Source: Marinomonas spartinae (GTDB lineage Bacteria > Pseudomonadota > Gammaproteobacteria > Pseudomonadales > Marinomonadaceae). Taken from it: a DNA stretch of 64,000 nucleotides. This document shows positions 1-8,996 of the stretch, one piece after another; within the stretch, counting starts at the first letter, position 1; each line of letters opens with the position of its first letter. A model generated the notes under the pieces. The model saw only the letters and a program-made list of their open reading frames with translations. It searched no databases and was not told where the DNA came from. The stretch is taken from contig NZ_FLOB01000001.1 in assembly GCF_900089775.1 (NCBI RefSeq), positions 248,001-312,000 of the forward strand. Reading direction: 5' to 3'. The translations under genes were made by a program, and so were the position numbers.

Positions 1-920
1 AATGCGTCTTGTACTTTCATACGCTTGCCGCCTGGAAACTGAATTTCGGTTAAGCGGATGGTGCCATTGCCTGTTGCGACGATGACTCCCTGCTTACTGA
101 CCACTAAAATATCACCAGGGGATGAGGTATCAGCACTCACATCGGCAAGTTCTGCTTGATGGATTTTCATAACACCCTGGCTACTTTGAGTATAGGCGAC
201 AGGCCAAGGCGATAAGCCACGTATTTTACGCTCGATTAATATTGCTGATTCATCCCAGTTGATTTCCGCCTCTTGCTTAGTTAATTTGGCAGCATAACAA
301 CTCAGGCCATCATCTTGTTTTTCCGGTGTCAGCTCCCCTGCTTTGATTTTTTCTAAAGCATCAACCAACGCACTGCCGCCGAGTTTGGCTAGTTTGTCAT
401 GAAGACTACCGGAAGTATCGGTAATTTTGATATCGCAGTAGGCTTTTAACAGCATGTCTCCTGTGTCTAATCCTTCATCCATTTGCATGATGGTAATCCC
501 CGTTTCATCATCCCCGGCGATCACCGCACGGTGAATCGGAGCAGCACCACGCCAACGAGGTAAAATAGAGCCATGCACATTAATGCATCCCATTTTAGGA
601 ATGTCTAATACCGCTTTAGGAAGAATGATGCCATAGGCCGCTACGATCATAATGTCGGCATTTAAGGCGGCCAATTCTGCTTTATCTTGGTCTGCTTTAA
701 AGTTCACTGGCTGAAAGACCGGAAGGTGGTGAGACAAGGCTAATTGTTTCACTGGGCTAGCAAGAAGTTTTTGACCTCGTCCCGCTGGTCGATCTGGCTG
801 TGTGTAGACACCAACGATGTGATAGTGATTTGTCTCTTGAGTATCTAACAGCGCCTGTAAGCTGGCAGCAGCAAAGTCTGGGGTGCCGGCAAAAACAATG
901 CGAAGTGGTGAAAATGTCAT
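1..920 (-). CDS. fmt: Methionyl-tRNA formyltransferase (3' end outside window)
   Basis: Transfers the formyl group of 10-formyl-THF to Met-tRNAfMet for translation initiation in the cytosol. About 306 codons are visible from the ATG at 918-920; the C-terminal tail lies beyond base 1. The N-terminal Rossmann-like formyltransferase domain starts RIVFAGTPDFAA. The catalytic region has the Asn/His of CINVHGSILPRWRGAAPI and the Asp of DEGLDTGD. A C-terminal OB-type domain follows (IRGLSPWPVAYTQ). AAGGAAG precedes the start. It lies downstream of def on the same strand, the classical def-fmt pair, but a hairpin with a T-run separates the two, so fmt may be expressed less than def or by read-through. 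Confidence 0.97.
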   Translation of the reverse strand, partial: MTFSPLRIVFAGTPDFAAASLQALLDTQETNHYHIVGVYTQPDRPAGRGQKLLASPVKQLALSHHLPVFQPVNFKADQDKAELAALNADIMIVAAYGIILPKAVLDIPKMGCINVHGSILPRWRGAAPIHRAVIAGDDETGITIMQMDEGLDTGDMLLKAYCDIKITDTSGSLHDKLAKLGGSALVDALEKIKAGELTPEKQDDGLSCYAAKLTKQEAEINWDESAILIERKIRGLSPWPVAYTQSSQGVMKIHQAELADVSADTSSPGDILVVSKQGVIVATGNGTIRLTEIQFPGGKRMKVQDA

Positions 921-940
921 AGTATTTTGCTTCCTTAACA

Positions 941-966
941 AAAAAATCAGGCCGAGGCCTGATTTT
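941..966 (-). terminator. Intrinsic terminator between def and fmt
   Basis: Arms AAAATCAGGC and GCCTGATTTT flank a CTCG tetraloop, followed on the minus strand by a run of T. It sits after the def stop and just before the fmt ribosome binding site, so it probably attenuates read-through from def into fmt. Confidence 0.75.
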
Positions 967-1040
967 GAGATATGTGAAATCGAAGTTAAGCGTTTCGGCT
1001 AATCGCTTTTTAAAATCTAGATAGACGAAAGTGAAGGCAA

Positions 1041-1547
1041 CTAGTCGCGTTTTTTAGCGGCTTTTTGCAGCTTCGTCTTGATGCGATTGCGCTTAAGTGG
1101 AGATAGGTAATCTACCATTAGCTTACCGTCTAAGTGATCGACTTCATGCTGAACGCATACCGCAAGCAACTTGTCGACTTCCATTTCAAAAGGTTTGCCA
1201 TGACGATCTAATGCTTTTACTTTCACTTTTGCCGCACGGTAAATATGCTCGTAGTAGCCAGGAACTGACAAGCAGCCTTCTTGGCACTCATTCGGTTCTT
1301 CGTCCACTATATCAAACTCTGGATTGATAAATACCAAAGGATCCGTATGGTCTTCGGAGAAATCCATTACGACTAAGCGGTAATGATAGTCTACTTGCGT
1401 TGCCGCTAGGCCTAAGCCTTTTTCTTCGTACATGGTGTCAAACATGTCGTCGATTTGTTTTTGCAATGCGTCAGTAAATTCTGTAATCGGCTCTGCGACT
1501 TTGCGCAAACGCGGATCAGGATATTCTAGTACGGGTAACACAGCCAT
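1041..1547 (-). CDS. def: Peptide deformylase
   Basis: Removes the N-formyl group from nascent proteins using a bound Fe2+ or Zn2+. All three signature motifs are present: GLGLAATQ at residues 44-51, EGCLS at 90-94 (metal-binding Cys92) and HEVDH at 134-138 (two metal-binding His and catalytic Glu). The length, 168 residues, is normal for a type 1 bacterial enzyme. It is divergent from dprA and upstream of fmt, the arrangement typical of gammaproteobacteria. Confidence 0.98.
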   Translation of the reverse strand: MAVLPVLEYPDPRLRKVAEPITEFTDALQKQIDDMFDTMYEEKGLGLAATQVDYHYRLVVMDFSEDHTDPLVFINPEFDIVDEEPNECQEGCLSVPGYYEHIYRAAKVKVKALDRHGKPFEMEVDKLLAVCVQHEVDHLDGKLMVDYLSPLKRNRIKTKLQKAAKKRD

Positions 1548-1843
1548 GATCTTGTCCAGTATCTTCTTTGTCTATTCTGAGTCTCTAAATACGCAAGTAC
1601 TCACTGCGCATTCGTTTTTTGCGTGCTCATGCACGGCGTTGATATGAGCCTATTGTAACGCAACTTGTCCTATTGGGCAGCGTTATGATGGCGGTTTTTT
1701 GGTCAATAAAAAAGAATTGCCTTGATAGAGTTGGTCTATTTCTAGACATAGCATCTGAAAAATGCGATTTTCAAAGCCATGCCATAGGATGGCGTCGCTT
1801 AGTTTTTCTCTTTAGTTTTATACAGCGCAAGGATCGCAACAAC

Positions 1844-3274
1844 ATGACAGTCTCTCATTTATCCACTTTGCCCTCTTCCCATTCTAATGACACTCCTTCT
1901 AGTAACGATGTTTCATTGAATAACCCTTGTGCTTTTCTTAGCGAAGAAGATTGGCTTTGTCTGAGTTTCCTTACTGGCATAGGCCCTTCCCGCCTCTCTC
2001 GTTTGTACACTTATCTAGAGCAGCTCGCGACAGGTTCGTCCTGCTTTTCTGAATCAATGTTCTCTGAATCAACGCACTCGTCTGTTTCAGGTAATCTATT
2101 TGAGAGTGATTTACCAACTGAGTCTGAGCCATACAGTCAAGACTCTAATCATTCGATTACTTATGAGTTATTACGATCCTTAAAGTGGCCAGAAATAACC
2201 GCCCGTGAAGCCATGTCTTATCTTGATCATGGGCTGCTAACGGAAGAGCAAAATCAAAAGCGTGAGATAAGCTTAGACTGGTTGGAAAAGCCAGATCATC
2301 ATGTGATTTTTCAGCATCATCCATCTTATCCTGAAGCACTAAAACAGATATCGGTAGCGCCAACTTTTTTATATGTAGAAGGGGCTTTGGCTGGTTTGTC
2401 TAAGCCTAAAGTTGGCATTGTTGGAGCGCGTCATTGTACTGGCTATGGCCGAGAAGCCATCTTGCAAATGGCAGAGCAACTTGCAAAACGAGGTGTTTGT
2501 GTAGTCAGTGGTGGTGCTCGTGGCATTGATACGGCTGCCCATCAAGGGGCCCTCAACGGAAAAGCAACACCGACTATAGCAGTGATGGGGACGGGGTTAC
2601 TTCACCGTTACCCTAAGCAAAACACAAAACTGTTTGAGTCGATTTTAACTCAAGGTGGTGTATTGTTGAGTGAGTACCCTTTAATGACAGAGGTACGTGC
2701 TCATCTCTTCCCACCTAGAAATCGTATTATTAGTGGATTAAGTTCGGGGATTTTGGTCGCGGAGGCCTCGCCAAAAAGTGGTTCATTGATTAGTGCAAAT
2801 TACGCCATGCAACAAAATAGAGAAGTGTTTGCTTTACCCGGTCGTGTGGTGGATTCCCAATCGGAAGGGTGTCATCAACTTATTCGCCAAGGGGCAATTC
2901 TGATTCGAAATGTTAATGACATTTTTACTGAGTGCCCTGCTCTGCTGCAAAATATCTCGGAAGAAAAACAAAATGTTTCACATGGAACATTGGGAAGAAA
3001 GCCAAATTTACATGACACATCCAGTGATCTTAATGTGCCTGATAAAGATAAACTCGAGTGTGATATGAAACGCTCGATAACTTCCTTGCCAGAGAGTCTT
3101 TCTAAAGAGGCAAAAATGGTTGCGAACTTATTAGAAGAAGACACTCAAGCTTTGGATTTTGATGCTCTGATCCGGCATACGCAATTAACTGCACAAGCGC
3201 TCATGCAAGCATTAATGGAGTTAGAATTAAGTACCTGCATTGTTAACTATAACGGCAGGTACGAACGCTGTTAG
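1844..3274 (+). CDS. dprA: DNA-processing protein DprA (Smf family)
   Basis: Loads RecA onto incoming single-stranded DNA during transformation and acts in recombination generally. The central Rossmann-like domain has the family motifs GIVGARHCTGYGREA, SGGARGIDTAAH and FPPRNRIISGLSSG. A winged-helix-like domain ends the protein. I chose the ATG at 1844 because AAGGA lies before it; the frame stays open further upstream without a ribosome binding site. The protein is long (476 residues): a Ser/Glu-rich low-complexity insert occupies about residues 64-104, and a polar linker precedes the C-terminal domain. The tsaC/yrdC gene that often follows dprA is absent here. Confidence 0.95.
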   Translation: MTVSHLSTLPSSHSNDTPSSNDVSLNNPCAFLSEEDWLCLSFLTGIGPSRLSRLYTYLEQLATGSSCFSESMFSESTHSSVSGNLFESDLPTESEPYSQDSNHSITYELLRSLKWPEITAREAMSYLDHGLLTEEQNQKREISLDWLEKPDHHVIFQHHPSYPEALKQISVAPTFLYVEGALAGLSKPKVGIVGARHCTGYGREAILQMAEQLAKRGVCVVSGGARGIDTAAHQGALNGKATPTIAVMGTGLLHRYPKQNTKLFESILTQGGVLLSEYPLMTEVRAHLFPPRNRIISGLSSGILVAEASPKSGSLISANYAMQQNREVFALPGRVVDSQSEGCHQLIRQGAILIRNVNDIFTECPALLQNISEEKQNVSHGTLGRKPNLHDTSSDLNVPDKDKLECDMKRSITSLPESLSKEAKMVANLLEEDTQALDFDALIRHTQLTAQALMQALMELELSTCIVNYNGRYERC

Positions 3275-3349
3275 GTACGTTGTATTATGAGACCTTGAGC
3301 TAGTGTATGGGACGTTGGAAGTGGGAAAACGTACCTTGGAAAAACTGCA

Positions 3350-3769
3350 CTAATCCTGATCGCTGAAAATATCTTTTTTCAATTGCCTAATATCACGTCG
3401 CTCTTTCTTGTTTGGTTTATGGTCTGACATGATTCGACCACCGAAAGATTTGTTTTGAAGTGAACGCTTTTCTCTTTTTTCAATGGATTCTGGCGTTTCT
3501 TCATAAAGCATTTGTGCCTCTGGTGCCCCGCGACGTTGTTCACTGATGGCGAGCACTTTGACGACCTTTTCATCCCAGCCTAAGCGTAAGCCAATTAACG
3601 CCCCCACTTCCACATTACGACTTGCTTTACCCTTGGCACCATTGTACGTGACCTTGCCACCATCAATAGCATCCTTACAAAGTGAGCGGGTTTTATAAAA
3701 ACGTGCCGCCCAAAGCCATTTATCCAATCTAACTGCTTGTGGTGTTGACTGCTTTTCTGCTTTACTCAT
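3350..3769 (-). CDS. hslR: Ribosome-associated heat shock protein Hsp15
   Basis: Binds free 50S subunits carrying nascent peptidyl-tRNA and helps recycle stalled ribosomes after heat stress. An S4 RNA-binding domain opens the protein (VRLDKWLWAARFYKTRSLC, then GGKVTYNG). The Hsp15-specific EQRRGAPEAQMLYEETPES stretch and a Lys/Arg-rich tail follow. The ATG at 3767-3769 gives 139 residues; an in-frame TTG three codons upstream, with GGAT at better spacing, is an alternative start. It is convergent with dprA and divergent from cysQ. Confidence 0.93.
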   Translation of the reverse strand: MSKAEKQSTPQAVRLDKWLWAARFYKTRSLCKDAIDGGKVTYNGAKGKASRNVEVGALIGLRLGWDEKVVKVLAISEQRRGAPEAQMLYEETPESIEKREKRSLQNKSFGGRIMSDHKPNKKERRDIRQLKKDIFSDQD

Positions 3770-3814
3770 ATGAGACAATATCGATCCAGTTTGTAGTTTA
3801 TGTTAGAGGCTGTT

Positions 3815-4669
3815 ATGCAGGATGTAAATCATCACCCTTTTTTCCAAGCTCTGCAAAAAATAATACACGATGCCGCCGATGTGATCATGCAAATTTATCA
3901 ACGTGCAGATCTCGGTGTCGAGCAAAAGTCCGACGACAGCCCTGTTACCGCAGCGGATCTGGCAGCGCACAATGTCATACTTGCTGGTTTGCAAACGTTG
4001 ACACCAGCGATTCCAGTGCTGTCTGAAGAAGGGGTGGCTCCCTATTCTGAGCGTTCTAAATGGTCATTACTATGGATCGTTGATCCGTTAGACGGTACCA
4101 AAGAGTTTATCAAGCGTAATGGCGAGTTCAGCATTAATATTGCATTGGTTGAAAATGGACAACCGATTCTAGGAATGGTGTATCTACCGACGACTTCTGA
4201 GGGCTACTTTGGCGTGACGCAATCGTATCAAGGCTTGCCCATCGGAGCAGTGAAATGGCATGGCAAGGATTTTGAAAGCATTAAAATGCGAGAGCCACGG
4301 GATCCGATTATCGTGATGACCAGTCGTAGTCATGGCCCTGCCTTACCAGCCGATTTAAAAGAAACCCTTAAAGGGACGTATGACCAAGTACGCGAGCTCC
4401 CTAAAGGCAGTTCGATAAAAGGTTGTCGAATTGCCGAAGGTATTGCGGACCTTCATCTGCGTCGTGGGCCCACCAGCGAGTGGGATACGGCGGCACAACA
4501 AGCCATCATTGAAGCAGCTGGTGGTATGCTTGTCACACCAGAGGGCAAACCCTTTCGCTATAACCAAAGAGAAACTCTACTCAACGGTCACTTCTTCGTC
4601 TCAGGCCACGAGCTCGCTCCTCATGTGCTGGATTGGTATCAGCTCCATGATAAGGACGAAGAAGACTAA
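3815..4669 (+). CDS. cysQ: 3'(2'),5'-bisphosphate nucleotidase CysQ
   Basis: Hydrolyses PAP or PAPS to AMP or APS plus phosphate, removing a toxic by-product of sulfate assimilation. It belongs to the inositol-monophosphatase superfamily. Metal-binding motifs are the EE pair at residues 71-72, DPLDGTKEF at 90-98 and EWDTAAQQA further on. The ATG at 3815 is preferred because AGAGGC stands five bases before it; an ATG five codons earlier has no ribosome binding site. At 284 residues the length is normal. A hairpin at 4738-4769 may end the transcript. Confidence 0.94.
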   Translation: MQDVNHHPFFQALQKIIHDAADVIMQIYQRADLGVEQKSDDSPVTAADLAAHNVILAGLQTLTPAIPVLSEEGVAPYSERSKWSLLWIVDPLDGTKEFIKRNGEFSINIALVENGQPILGMVYLPTTSEGYFGVTQSYQGLPIGAVKWHGKDFESIKMREPRDPIIVMTSRSHGPALPADLKETLKGTYDQVRELPKGSSIKGCRIAEGIADLHLRRGPTSEWDTAAQQAIIEAAGGMLVTPEGKPFRYNQRETLLNGHFFVSGHELAPHVLDWYQLHDKDEED

Positions 4670-4737
4670 TGGACGTTGCTTTGCCCACTCAATACCCTCA
4701 AAGCTTGTTGATTAAATAGACTCTTTACTCGAATCCG

Positions 4738-4769
4738 TTCAGGATAAGTGAGTGTTTACTCATCCTGAA
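4738..4769 (+). terminator. Hairpin downstream of cysQ
   Basis: Arms TTCAGGAT and ATCCTGAA, with an inner GAGT/ACTC pairing, are followed by AAAA rather than a T-run. It is plausibly a weak terminator of cysQ. Confidence 0.4.
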
Positions 4770-4777
4770 AAACTCGA

Positions 4778-5008
4778 GTGAACTCTAGATACACCGTGTT
4801 ATTTGAAAGTCCCTGTTTACTGCGTGAGGCGGTGATAAAGGCGTTAGACGCAAGAGAAATTCCATGGCGAATTGTGATCTCTAGTCATAGTTTATCGGGG
4901 ATATGGGCTGCAACAGAAGTGGGCTTAGGCATGACGGTTCGTACTCCTGCCGGCCGGCCCTGCTTCCTTACTAAACTTAAGCAAGCTTTCCCACGCTGGG
5001 TTTATTAG
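4778..5008 (+). pseudogene. Remnant of a LysR-family regulator (C-terminal effector domain)
   Basis: This 76-codon frame from a GTG resembles only the last third of a LysR effector-binding domain. It shows LFESPCLLREAVIKALD, then SSHSLSGIWAATEVGLG and TVRTPAGRP, matching the usual PPC-R-ALD, SLSG-AAVEAGLG and VRTP positions. The helix-turn-helix half is missing and the residues after the VRTP motif diverge before the stop. There is no ribosome binding site. I read it as the decayed 3' end of a lost regulator gene. Confidence 0.7.
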
Positions 5009-5017
5009 GGTAAATTG

Positions 5018-5629
5018 TCAGCCTTTCACCAGGTCGCTGTCGTCTTCTTTTTGGAAGCCGCTGTTGAGGCGATTGACGATGCGTTCTTGGGCGCGTTTTA
5101 AAAAGTCATTTTGCAGTGGTTGGGTAAACGAACGCGCAATCGCAACGGTACCTACCAGTGATACGACCGTTTCTTCTGCCAGTGTTTCCGCGTCTTGGCT
5201 GCCGCGTTTTTTGAGAATGCCAGCAAGGCGCTCAACAAGACTATCGAAACAGGCTTGATAGGCTTGACGTACCTTTTCTTCCGTGTGGGCAGCATCAGTA
5301 ACAAGAAACTCCAGTGGTGATGGATGCTCCTTGTCATTTCGACTCCAGCTAAGATAGCGGGTGACCATGGCTTTTAGATGAGTTTCTTTGCCTTCGGTTT
5401 GTTTGTCATCCCGAGCCCAAAAGGCGTGTGAAGCAGCAAATTGCATGGCCGCTTCATAAAGACTGCTCTTGCCAGAAAAATGTGCGTAAAAAGCGCCATG
5501 GGTCATGTTGGCTTGTTTCATGATCTGATGCAGTGTGACGCGATCAAATCCGTGGGCGCAAAACAGCTTTGCCGCCGATTGGAGAATTCGCTGTCGTGTC
5601 TTTTCTTTATGCTTTGGGCTGTATGGCAT
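5018..5629 (-). CDS. TetR/AcrR-family transcriptional regulator
   Basis: A dimeric repressor with an N-terminal helix-turn-helix: residues about 5-55 include RQRILQSAAKLFCAHGF and ITLHQIMK-type helices followed by THGAFYAHFSGKSSLYEAA. The C-terminal ligand domain has no recognisable substrate signature. The ATG at 5627-5629 was chosen because GGAGA lies six bases upstream; a longer frame lacks this. It is divergent from the fabF-like gene, and an inverted repeat at 5730-5760 is a candidate operator, so it probably controls that gene and itself. The inducer is unknown. Confidence 0.88.
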   Translation of the reverse strand: MPYSPKHKEKTRQRILQSAAKLFCAHGFDRVTLHQIMKQANMTHGAFYAHFSGKSSLYEAAMQFAASHAFWARDDKQTEGKETHLKAMVTRYLSWSRNDKEHPSPLEFLVTDAAHTEEKVRQAYQACFDSLVERLAGILKKRGSQDAETLAEETVVSLVGTVAIARSFTQPLQNDFLKRAQERIVNRLNSGFQKEDDSDLVKG

Positions 5630-5729
5630 ATTTAGTCTCCTAAATATTATCTTGATCATATATAACGCTACTTTAGCATGAAGACTTTCTTCTCGTCGAA
5701 ATCATTTGCGAGATTGTTATTTGTTTTCT

Positions 5730-5760
5730 TTGATATTCATCACGACAGAATGAATATCAA
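5730..5760. promoter_or_regulatory. Inverted repeat upstream of fabF-like gene
   Basis: Perfect 10-base arms TTGATATTCA and TGAATATCAA separated by 11 bases, 28 bases before the fabF-like ATG. The position suits an operator for the divergent TetR regulator; this is inference. Confidence 0.45.
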
Positions 5761-5788
5761 TAAGTGTATCTATTGCTAAGAGGTCATT

Positions 5789-7063
5789 ATGTCGATTAAA
5801 GAGCGTATTGTCATTACTGGAATGGGGATCGTCTCTCCTTTAGGCTTAGGCGTTAGTGCCGTTTGGAACCGTTTAATTAAGGGAGAATCTGGTATTCGTC
5901 CTTTACCAGCTGAAATGGTCGAAAACTTAGGGACAAAAATCGCGGGTCAGGTACCAAGCCATACAGAGCAAGAAAATGGCTTAAACGAAGACGATTACAT
6001 GACGCCTAAAGAACGCAAACGTATCGATTTGTTTACTCTGTATGCCTTAGCCGCTGCAGAAGAAGCACTAAAACAGGCTAATTGGTTTCCTGAAACAGAT
6101 GAAGAAAAAGAATCAACCGCAACCGTCATCGGTACTGGAATCGGTGGTTTGCCTGCGTTAACCAATGCCCACAATATTTTAAATGAGCAAGGTGCCCGTC
6201 GTCTTTCACCTTTCACGGTACCCAGTTTCTTGGCAAATTTAGCCGCCGGTAACGTTTCCATCAAATATGGCTTTAAAGGCCCATTGGGGGCTCCTGTGAC
6301 GGCCTGTGCCGCTGGTGTGCAAGCCATCGGTGATGCCGTGCGTATGATCCTGACTGGCGAAGCGAAAGTGGCACTCGCGGGTGGTGCCGAGGGCTGTATC
6401 GATCCTTTGTCAATTGGCGGATTTGGTGCCCTAAAAGCCTTATCAACACGTAACGATGCACCTGCTGAAGCGTCTCGTCCGTTCGATAAAGACCGTGAAG
6501 GCTTTGTTATTGGGGAAGGTTCTGGGCTGATTGTGATCGAAACCTTAGAGCATGCTTTGGCTCGTGGAGCCAAACCTTTGGTTGAAATTGTCGGCTATGG
6601 TACCAGTGGTGATGCTTATCATCTAACATCCGGCCCTGAAGATGGCGATGGTGCAGCTCGTGCAATGAAAGCGGCGATCAAGATGGCGGGCATTGACGTG
6701 TCGCAAATTGGCTATGTTAATGCCCACGCCACTTCAACGCCAGTGGGTGATCGTGGTGAAGTCAATGCTCTGCGCAGTGTGTTTGGCGACTATGTAACCA
6801 AGGTTGCGATTTCTTCCACCAAGTCTGCGACTGGACATTTGCTAGGAGCGGCTGGTGGTATTGAAAGTATTTTTAGTGCCCAAGCCATTATGACCTCTAT
6901 GTTACCACCTACCTTGAATATGCATCATGCTGACGAGGGTATGGAAGATTTGGATTTTGTACCGCTAGTGGCGCGTCAAAAAGAAGTGGAATACGTGTTG
7001 TCTAACGGCTTTGGCTTCGGTGGCGTCAATGCGGCTTTATTATTGAAGCGTTACACGGCTTAA
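5789..7063 (+). CDS. fabF: Beta-ketoacyl-ACP synthase II (FabF type)
   Basis: Condenses malonyl-ACP with a growing acyl-ACP in fatty acid elongation. The thiolase-fold Cys-His-His triad is intact: Cys173 in VTACAAG, His313 in NAHATSTPVGD and His350 in STKSATGHLLGAAGG, with Lys345. At 424 residues it is slightly longer than housekeeping FabF because of an insert around residues 55-75 (QENGLNEDDYMTPKERKR). It stands alone, without fabD, fabG or acpP, beside a TetR gene, so it is likely a second KAS II with a regulated role rather than the essential copy. Confidence 0.93.
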   Translation: MSIKERIVITGMGIVSPLGLGVSAVWNRLIKGESGIRPLPAEMVENLGTKIAGQVPSHTEQENGLNEDDYMTPKERKRIDLFTLYALAAAEEALKQANWFPETDEEKESTATVIGTGIGGLPALTNAHNILNEQGARRLSPFTVPSFLANLAAGNVSIKYGFKGPLGAPVTACAAGVQAIGDAVRMILTGEAKVALAGGAEGCIDPLSIGGFGALKALSTRNDAPAEASRPFDKDREGFVIGEGSGLIVIETLEHALARGAKPLVEIVGYGTSGDAYHLTSGPEDGDGAARAMKAAIKMAGIDVSQIGYVNAHATSTPVGDRGEVNALRSVFGDYVTKVAISSTKSATGHLLGAAGGIESIFSAQAIMTSMLPPTLNMHHADEGMEDLDFVPLVARQKEVEYVLSNGFGFGGVNAALLLKRYTA

Positions 7064-7450
7064 GCTTACTATTTAAATCAATGCTTTTTCTGTAAGTTAG
7101 TATTCACTTTCTTTCTCGCTGCATCGCAGATAAATGACATATTATCAAAATAAAAAAGACGACTTTATCCGGTCGTCTTTTTTGCTTTTAATGCTCTTTT
7201 TTATGCATTAGTGCAAGGAAATGTCCCAAATGCCTTCTATGTAGCAAAGAAAAGATATTTTCTCTCTAATATCTTTTTCCCCCGCTAATTAATGATTATA
7301 TTGCCTCCATCACTGGTCAAATTATAAGACCCGAACACCGTTATCCATCATTACAAGGCGTGGATATGGCGTGGTAATGATATTGAGATCCTTTGTTTTA
7401 CCGTATTTAGTCATGATGATCTGACTAACTCTTTTAGGGAAGATTTCTTT
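7064..7450. other. Intergenic region with two hairpins, no gene seen
   Basis: This AT-rich spacer holds the fabF terminator (7152-7183) and a second hairpin at 7250-7277 (arms AAAAGATATT and AATATCTTTT, then T). The final 170 bases presumably carry the promoter of the glycosyltransferase gene. I found no convincing coding frame. Confidence 0.6.
7152..7183 (+). terminator. Intrinsic terminator of fabF-like gene
   Basis: Twelve-base arms AAAAAAGACGAC and GTCGTCTTTTTT with an eight-base loop; the 3' arm supplies the T-run. Confidence 0.85.
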
Positions 7451-8941
7451 ATGCGTTTCTCCACTGTGTATTTTCCCTCATCCACTCCTGCTACCGCAAA
7501 GGTATATGCCTATCGAGCGGCGTGTATTTGGTGTTTTATCTATGCCACGGCTTGGGCATTGGCGTCTTTTTCACTGGATCCGGCGGTCCCCTATGATGCT
7601 ATAGAGGCATTAAATTGGGCTGTTAATAATGAGTGGGGTAGTCCAAAAAATCCTTGGATGATCGGGACCTTTTTCAAGCCGCTATACAACCTGCACTCGG
7701 CTTCACTGTCGGCGTTTTATTGGTACGCTAGCCATTTCTTTGTTACTGGCATTGGTATGCTAGGCTGCTATTGTCTTGCTTATAAGTTGACGGATTCTCG
7801 ACCGTTGGCTTGGTTCGCTATGCTGACGTTGAATTTATCGACTGTGATTAACGTCGATGTGATTCCATATAACGATAACTTCCTGCTATTTGGCTCTTGG
7901 CCTTGGATCGGATTGTTGTTTATTAAGGCCGTGTATGACTCACCTAAGTGGTGGGTATTATTAGGGGTGCTGCTCGGTCTGGCGACCATGTCAAAATACA
8001 CCTCTATTTGCCTCGTGGGCATGATCTTTTTCTTTACCCTTACCGTTCCTTCGGTGCGTCGCTGTTGGCAAAGCCCCTACTTTTATGCTGGCATGCTATG
8101 CTTTTTAGCGTTTGTTTTGCCAAATGTTTTCTGGTTGATTAATCACAACTTTGCTGCAGTTAAGTGGGTTGGCAGTGAAATGTCTCCCCATTTGAGTGCA
8201 GAAAACTGGTTACCTTTTTTATCCGTTTTTTATCCTTTGCTGTTCGTCGCGGCGCTATTAGGTCGACAAATGAGTCACTTGACTTGGCGTGTTCCTGAAC
8301 AAGTATATCTGAGTGCTGGGGTTCTGTTAGTGCCTTTAGCTGTGATTATGGGATGGTTTAGTTTCCATCAAGGGGAACGTTTGACCGAATGGTTACAGCC
8401 CTTTTTTATGGCGGCTCCTGCTGTATTAGTTGGCTTTTTTTCAAAAGGCGTTGAGCGGCATCTACGTCGTCTCTTTAATATTTTAATGGCCTTCGCGCTG
8501 ATTCTGTTTGCAGGTTATATCCTGGTGATGTCATTAAATATTAAAAATGCCGGTAAGCATTTTAGTGGCATTAAAACCTTTAGTGATGAAGCGATTACTT
8601 TTTGGGAACTGAATACCGAAAAGCCATTAACACTGGTGGGCGGCGCGAAGTTGTCACAGTGGTTAACGTTTTATATAGGCTCCCACCCTCAGGTAACGAA
8701 TACATGGCGTGATGAGGCTCAGGATAGTATTTATAACCCTCATATTAGTGCTCAAACGATCGAACGTCAGGGAGTACTGGTGTTGGGCAAGGTGGGTGAA
8801 GGATGTCAAAAAGGAGCCTTCTCAGACTTTACCAACGAATGGAAAGGCTTTAAACCTGCAATCCAAGAAGAGGTCACCTTTCAGCCATCTCCGAACAAAA
8901 CCGCCCAGCGTGTCTGTTTAGGTATTGTTAGCCCCAACTAG
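7451..8941 (+). CDS. Glycosyltransferase family 39-like membrane protein
   Basis: A polytopic inner-membrane protein of 496 residues resembling the dolichyl-phosphate-mannose/ArnT group, which transfers sugars from polyprenyl-phosphate donors on the periplasmic side. Family-like features are the acidic first loop (VPYDAIEALNWA), the IPYNDNFLLFGSWPW loop, and GLLLGLATMSKYTS near residue 180. About ten hydrophobic segments precede a soluble C-terminal domain of roughly 140 residues. AGGGAAGA lies before the ATG. It is a single gene between terminators; substrate and acceptor cannot be told from the sequence. Confidence 0.8.
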   Translation: MRFSTVYFPSSTPATAKVYAYRAACIWCFIYATAWALASFSLDPAVPYDAIEALNWAVNNEWGSPKNPWMIGTFFKPLYNLHSASLSAFYWYASHFFVTGIGMLGCYCLAYKLTDSRPLAWFAMLTLNLSTVINVDVIPYNDNFLLFGSWPWIGLLFIKAVYDSPKWWVLLGVLLGLATMSKYTSICLVGMIFFFTLTVPSVRRCWQSPYFYAGMLCFLAFVLPNVFWLINHNFAAVKWVGSEMSPHLSAENWLPFLSVFYPLLFVAALLGRQMSHLTWRVPEQVYLSAGVLLVPLAVIMGWFSFHQGERLTEWLQPFFMAAPAVLVGFFSKGVERHLRRLFNILMAFALILFAGYILVMSLNIKNAGKHFSGIKTFSDEAITFWELNTEKPLTLVGGAKLSQWLTFYIGSHPQVTNTWRDEAQDSIYNPHISAQTIERQGVLVLGKVGEGCQKGAFSDFTNEWKGFKPAIQEEVTFQPSPNKTAQRVCLGIVSPN

Positions 8942-8954
8942 GGATAGTCGTAAC

Positions 8955-8984
8955 GTGGCGTTTTTATTTGTGTAAAAACGCCAC
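8955..8984. terminator. Bidirectional terminator
   Basis: Perfect 12-base arms GTGGCGTTTTTA and TAAAAACGCCAC with a six-base loop, lying between the convergent glycosyltransferase and TRAP genes. Confidence 0.75.
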
Positions 8985-8996
8985 CTTTAGCAAAGA

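Noticed and set aside
5995-6573. 192-codon open frame on the minus strand inside fabF
   Set aside because: Antisense to an intact KAS II gene; no ribosome binding site and no recognisable domain. It reflects codon bias of the real gene.
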